NCBI GenBank assembly: GCA_009792885.1
Contig: WMCF01000029.1
Coordinates: 8,692,594 to 8,756,593 of the forward strand
From: Eremophila alpestris peregrina
Taxonomy: Eukaryota; Chordata; Aves; Passeriformes; Alaudidae
DNA: 64,000 nt
Reading direction: 5' to 3'
Shown here: positions 61,930 through 64,000 of the stretch, piece after piece
How positions within the stretch are numbered: the stretch's first letter is position 1
How the letters are laid out: each line of letters begins with the position of its first letter
Made by a program: the position numbers and the translations under genes
Notes under the pieces: model-generated
Told to the model about the DNA's origin: nothing
Database searches by the model: none
What the model saw: only the letters and a program-made list of their open reading frames with translations

Positions 61930-62400
61930 TGTTCATCTGTTCAGTCATTGACACAAACAAGTTGTGAATGTGATTTAGGATATGTAATGGCAGTCACCTC
62001 AATTGTCCCTGAACTGAGAATTTTTTCCTAATTTTTTGCGGATTTTAGCTATAGAGAGATGAGCACATCTCCAGCATTACAGCAAAAATTACACTGCTCC
62101 CAAGATACAAACATTACATCATTATCTTTGATAGAAGTTAATGCCATTTGCCCCTGAAATGGTTTGCACAGTCTGTGCAGCAAGCACAAACTGTTGATTT
62201 ACACAAAGTACATTCATCAGAATTAAAGAAAACATTTAAAAGCCAATAGCTGAAATAAACTGAAGAGGTTTAGAGACCAGATTTGCCTTTGAAACAATTT
62301 TCATATCGCTCCAGTATGCTGCGTAATATTTGGGTTTGTTCAGATTAGAAGAGAAGAAAACCCAACTGTATTAACACTGGTTAACAGTCAGTTGTTTTCT
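61930..62400. promoter_or_regulatory. Enhancer-like segment (candidate)
   Basis: About 470 bp without low-complexity tracts carry CCTTTGAAACAATTTTC (near 62285-62302, combining TCF and SOX-like words), several AT-rich words and the near-palindrome TGCACAGTCTGTGCA (near 62165-62179). The texture fits a conserved non-coding element. Inference only. Confidence 0.22.
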
Positions 62401-63758
62401 GAAGCAAAGCCAGCAGAGGAATCAAATACACTGTCAAGTCCACAGAGCCTCTAGATCAGGGACGAGACAGTTTGTCAGGAGAGTGATGGGAAACCAGGGG
62501 AATGTGATCCAAGATCTTTTCAGCTGAACAGCATGCCACCTTTTTATTAGACACAGACAATATTGGTAATGCAGGCCTGTTATCCTGATACTGTGCAAGA
62601 TGAGCACATGTGCAGAGCCACAGATAAATCTGGGAGAAGTGACACAGCTCAGCTGTGAGCATTCTCAGTGCTGTCTCTGTGAAAAGGGACATGAAGTTGG
62701 ATATTTGAGTTCTTTATAGAAAAAGGAACAAACCAGACAGAGGCATTACAAGAAGGGCATTACAAGAAAGCTGGTTTATTCCCCTTAACTAACACAACCA
62801 CCACAAAAACAGGACTTCCTGGTTACCTGTGAAAAATATGAGAATATGGATTGAAATCTAATATTGAGCATTACTCTGGACACAAGGAAAAGCCTTCATG
62901 CTTAGAAAGGGTAACAAAAAAATTCAGAGTCCACTGTCAAGAAAGCAAGATGCACTTGCACAAATTTGCTGAGCAGGCCACATAACACACTAAATGAAAT
63001 CCAGACTCTAAGTACCCTGTGGGCTAGACAGTGAAATGGAGATCCAGGAAAATCCAAATCTTCCTGCTTTTTCACAGTAAACAATTCAAACTGGCTTTTC
63101 CTCCCCATTCCTGTATGTACATGCACTTCATTAACAAACATGCATCAAAAAGGTGCTTGAGGACAAATCAGTAATTGCTCTTTTATAACAAATCAGAAGT
63201 TACTGAGAAAATCTTCTATAAAGAGAGTCTGTCAAAACAAGTCCCTTAAGGATTAGCAGAAGCTAAATCCTCTGTCAGAGATATTTTTCTCTCAACAGCA
63301 GTAAAAGGGCCTTAGTATCAGAAGATCTTAAAAATATCCTTTCCTGCTCTCAGAAGGGGTATCTGAACAGTGCTGCCTTCTTCAGAAGCACAGATTCTGT
63401 TTCTTCCCTTTTGTTTTTATACAAGCTCTACTTTTTCACAGCAAATACAGCATTTAGCAACTACTAGAGCAACAACATTGATTCATTCCTCATTTCACTG
63501 CTATTATTGTTGGCTAGGACGGTTCCTTTAGGAACATTTGCCTAGCATCAATGAAAGGCAATTAACAACATTACAGCTAGCTATGTATTTTCAAATAATA
63601 GCCCACATCATGTCTAGGGAATACACACTTAGATTATTTATTTTTTTTTTTAATGCAGAAAGAGTAGAGTGTTGTCTATGTTAGTCATACAAGTCAATAT
63701 TTGCTCTTTCAATCTGTAAGAAATTTTTGTAGAAGATTGGTTTTAGATAGTCAGAATC
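62401..63758. other. No gene recognised; small duplication
   Basis: Contains the 13-bp duplication at 62742-62768 and an 11-base T run at 63641-63651. Nothing else is named. Confidence 0.4.
62742..62768. repeat. 13-bp tandem duplication
   Basis: GGCATTACAAGAA occurs at 62742-62754 and again at 62756-62768 with one base between. Confidence 0.85.
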
Positions 63759-63795
63759 TTGACACATGTCAAAGCCTTTCAAACTCACAGTTTGA
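63759..63795. promoter_or_regulatory. Paired palindromes, one of TGIF/MEIS type
   Basis: TTGACA-CA-TGTCAA (63759-63772) is a palindrome of TGACA half-sites with a two-base spacer, the arrangement bound by TGIF/MEIS-type (TALE) homeodomain dimers. Seven bases on, TCAAACT-CAC-AGTTTGA (63779-63795) is a second palindrome with perfect 7-bp arms. Binding is inference. Confidence 0.3.
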
Positions 63796-64000
63796 GAAAT
63801 TAATATTTAACATGCTGTCAATGAGGAGCTATCATGTTTATTGTCTTAAAGTAATTTGGACAAGTCTTTTATTTTGACTTGTCACTTGAGCTTACATCAC
63901 AAAGAGAAGGCAGCATCTGTCTCACCCTGAGCTGCTGGGAAATAACTAACTGCCATCGACAGGAGCAACACAGGAGCTCTCCCTCCTCAGCAAATGGACC
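63796..64000. other. No gene or repeat recognised
   Basis: Word-rich AT sequence running to the window edge. It contains TTAATATTTAAC and the direct words GGACAAGTC and TGACTTGTC, which form a loose inverted pair. Confidence 0.35.

Noticed and set aside
1..64000. CRISPR arrays, bacterial operons, ribosome binding sites, phage or plasmid features
   Set aside because: None seen. CR1 elements, CpG depletion and long non-coding stretches indicate a vertebrate nuclear genome.
1..64000. Endogenous retrovirus or DNA transposon
   Set aside because: No LTR pair, gag/pol motif or terminal inverted repeats could be recognised by eye. Old fragments could be missed.

Overview
This window reads as non-coding DNA from a bird chromosome. 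It is AT-leaning, strongly CpG-depleted and eukaryotic in texture: long runs without open frames, A/T homopolymers and short microsatellites. The lineage call rests on two CR1 LINE fragments. At the left edge is a piece of CR1 ORF2 (the linker between the endonuclease and reverse transcriptase). Near 37.2 kb is a CR1 3' end in its bird-like form. No confirmed protein-coding gene, tRNA, rRNA, snRNA or known miRNA can be named. The number and length of open frames look like chance for this composition, so frame length alone was not used as evidence. The window is best described as an intergenic stretch or one or more large introns of an unidentified gene.

Layout. 1-0.4 kb: CR1 ORF2 remnant. 0.4-18 kb: mostly unremarkable single-copy sequence, with a hairpin-forming segment near 2.9 kb, an enhancer-like segment at 7.7-8.05 kb and several exon-like segments. 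18.07-18.2 kb: an ancient L2/L3/CR1-clade reverse transcriptase remnant that sits between two very good splice sites. 20.1-20.4, 29.8-30.0, 32.0-32.3, 36.6-36.7 and 61.9-62.4 kb: AT-rich segments dense in homeodomain, POU-octamer, SOX or TCF-like words, of the kind seen in conserved developmental enhancers. 21.0-21.3 kb: a GC-rich, CpG-poor patch with a perfect inverted repeat made of T-box half-sites. 41.3-41.5 kb: a decayed MIR-like SINE. 45.7-46.1 kb: the only clear CpG-enriched patch, a possible promoter. 46.96-47.03 kb: an uninterrupted run of 80 T.

The most unusual observation is a set of five exon-like segments on the minus strand (61348-61086, 55679-55621, 29273-29107, 24893-24721 and 15693-15529, in transcription order). 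Each has a plausible acceptor and, except the last, a plausible donor. Each is open in one frame, and the phases agree at all four junctions. The last ends in a stop codon with AATAAA about 250 bp further on. I do not recognise the protein. The chain was assembled after the fact and could be coincidence, so it is offered as a hypothesis with modest confidence. Other exon-like segments are reported separately. All positions were read by eye and could be off by a few bases.
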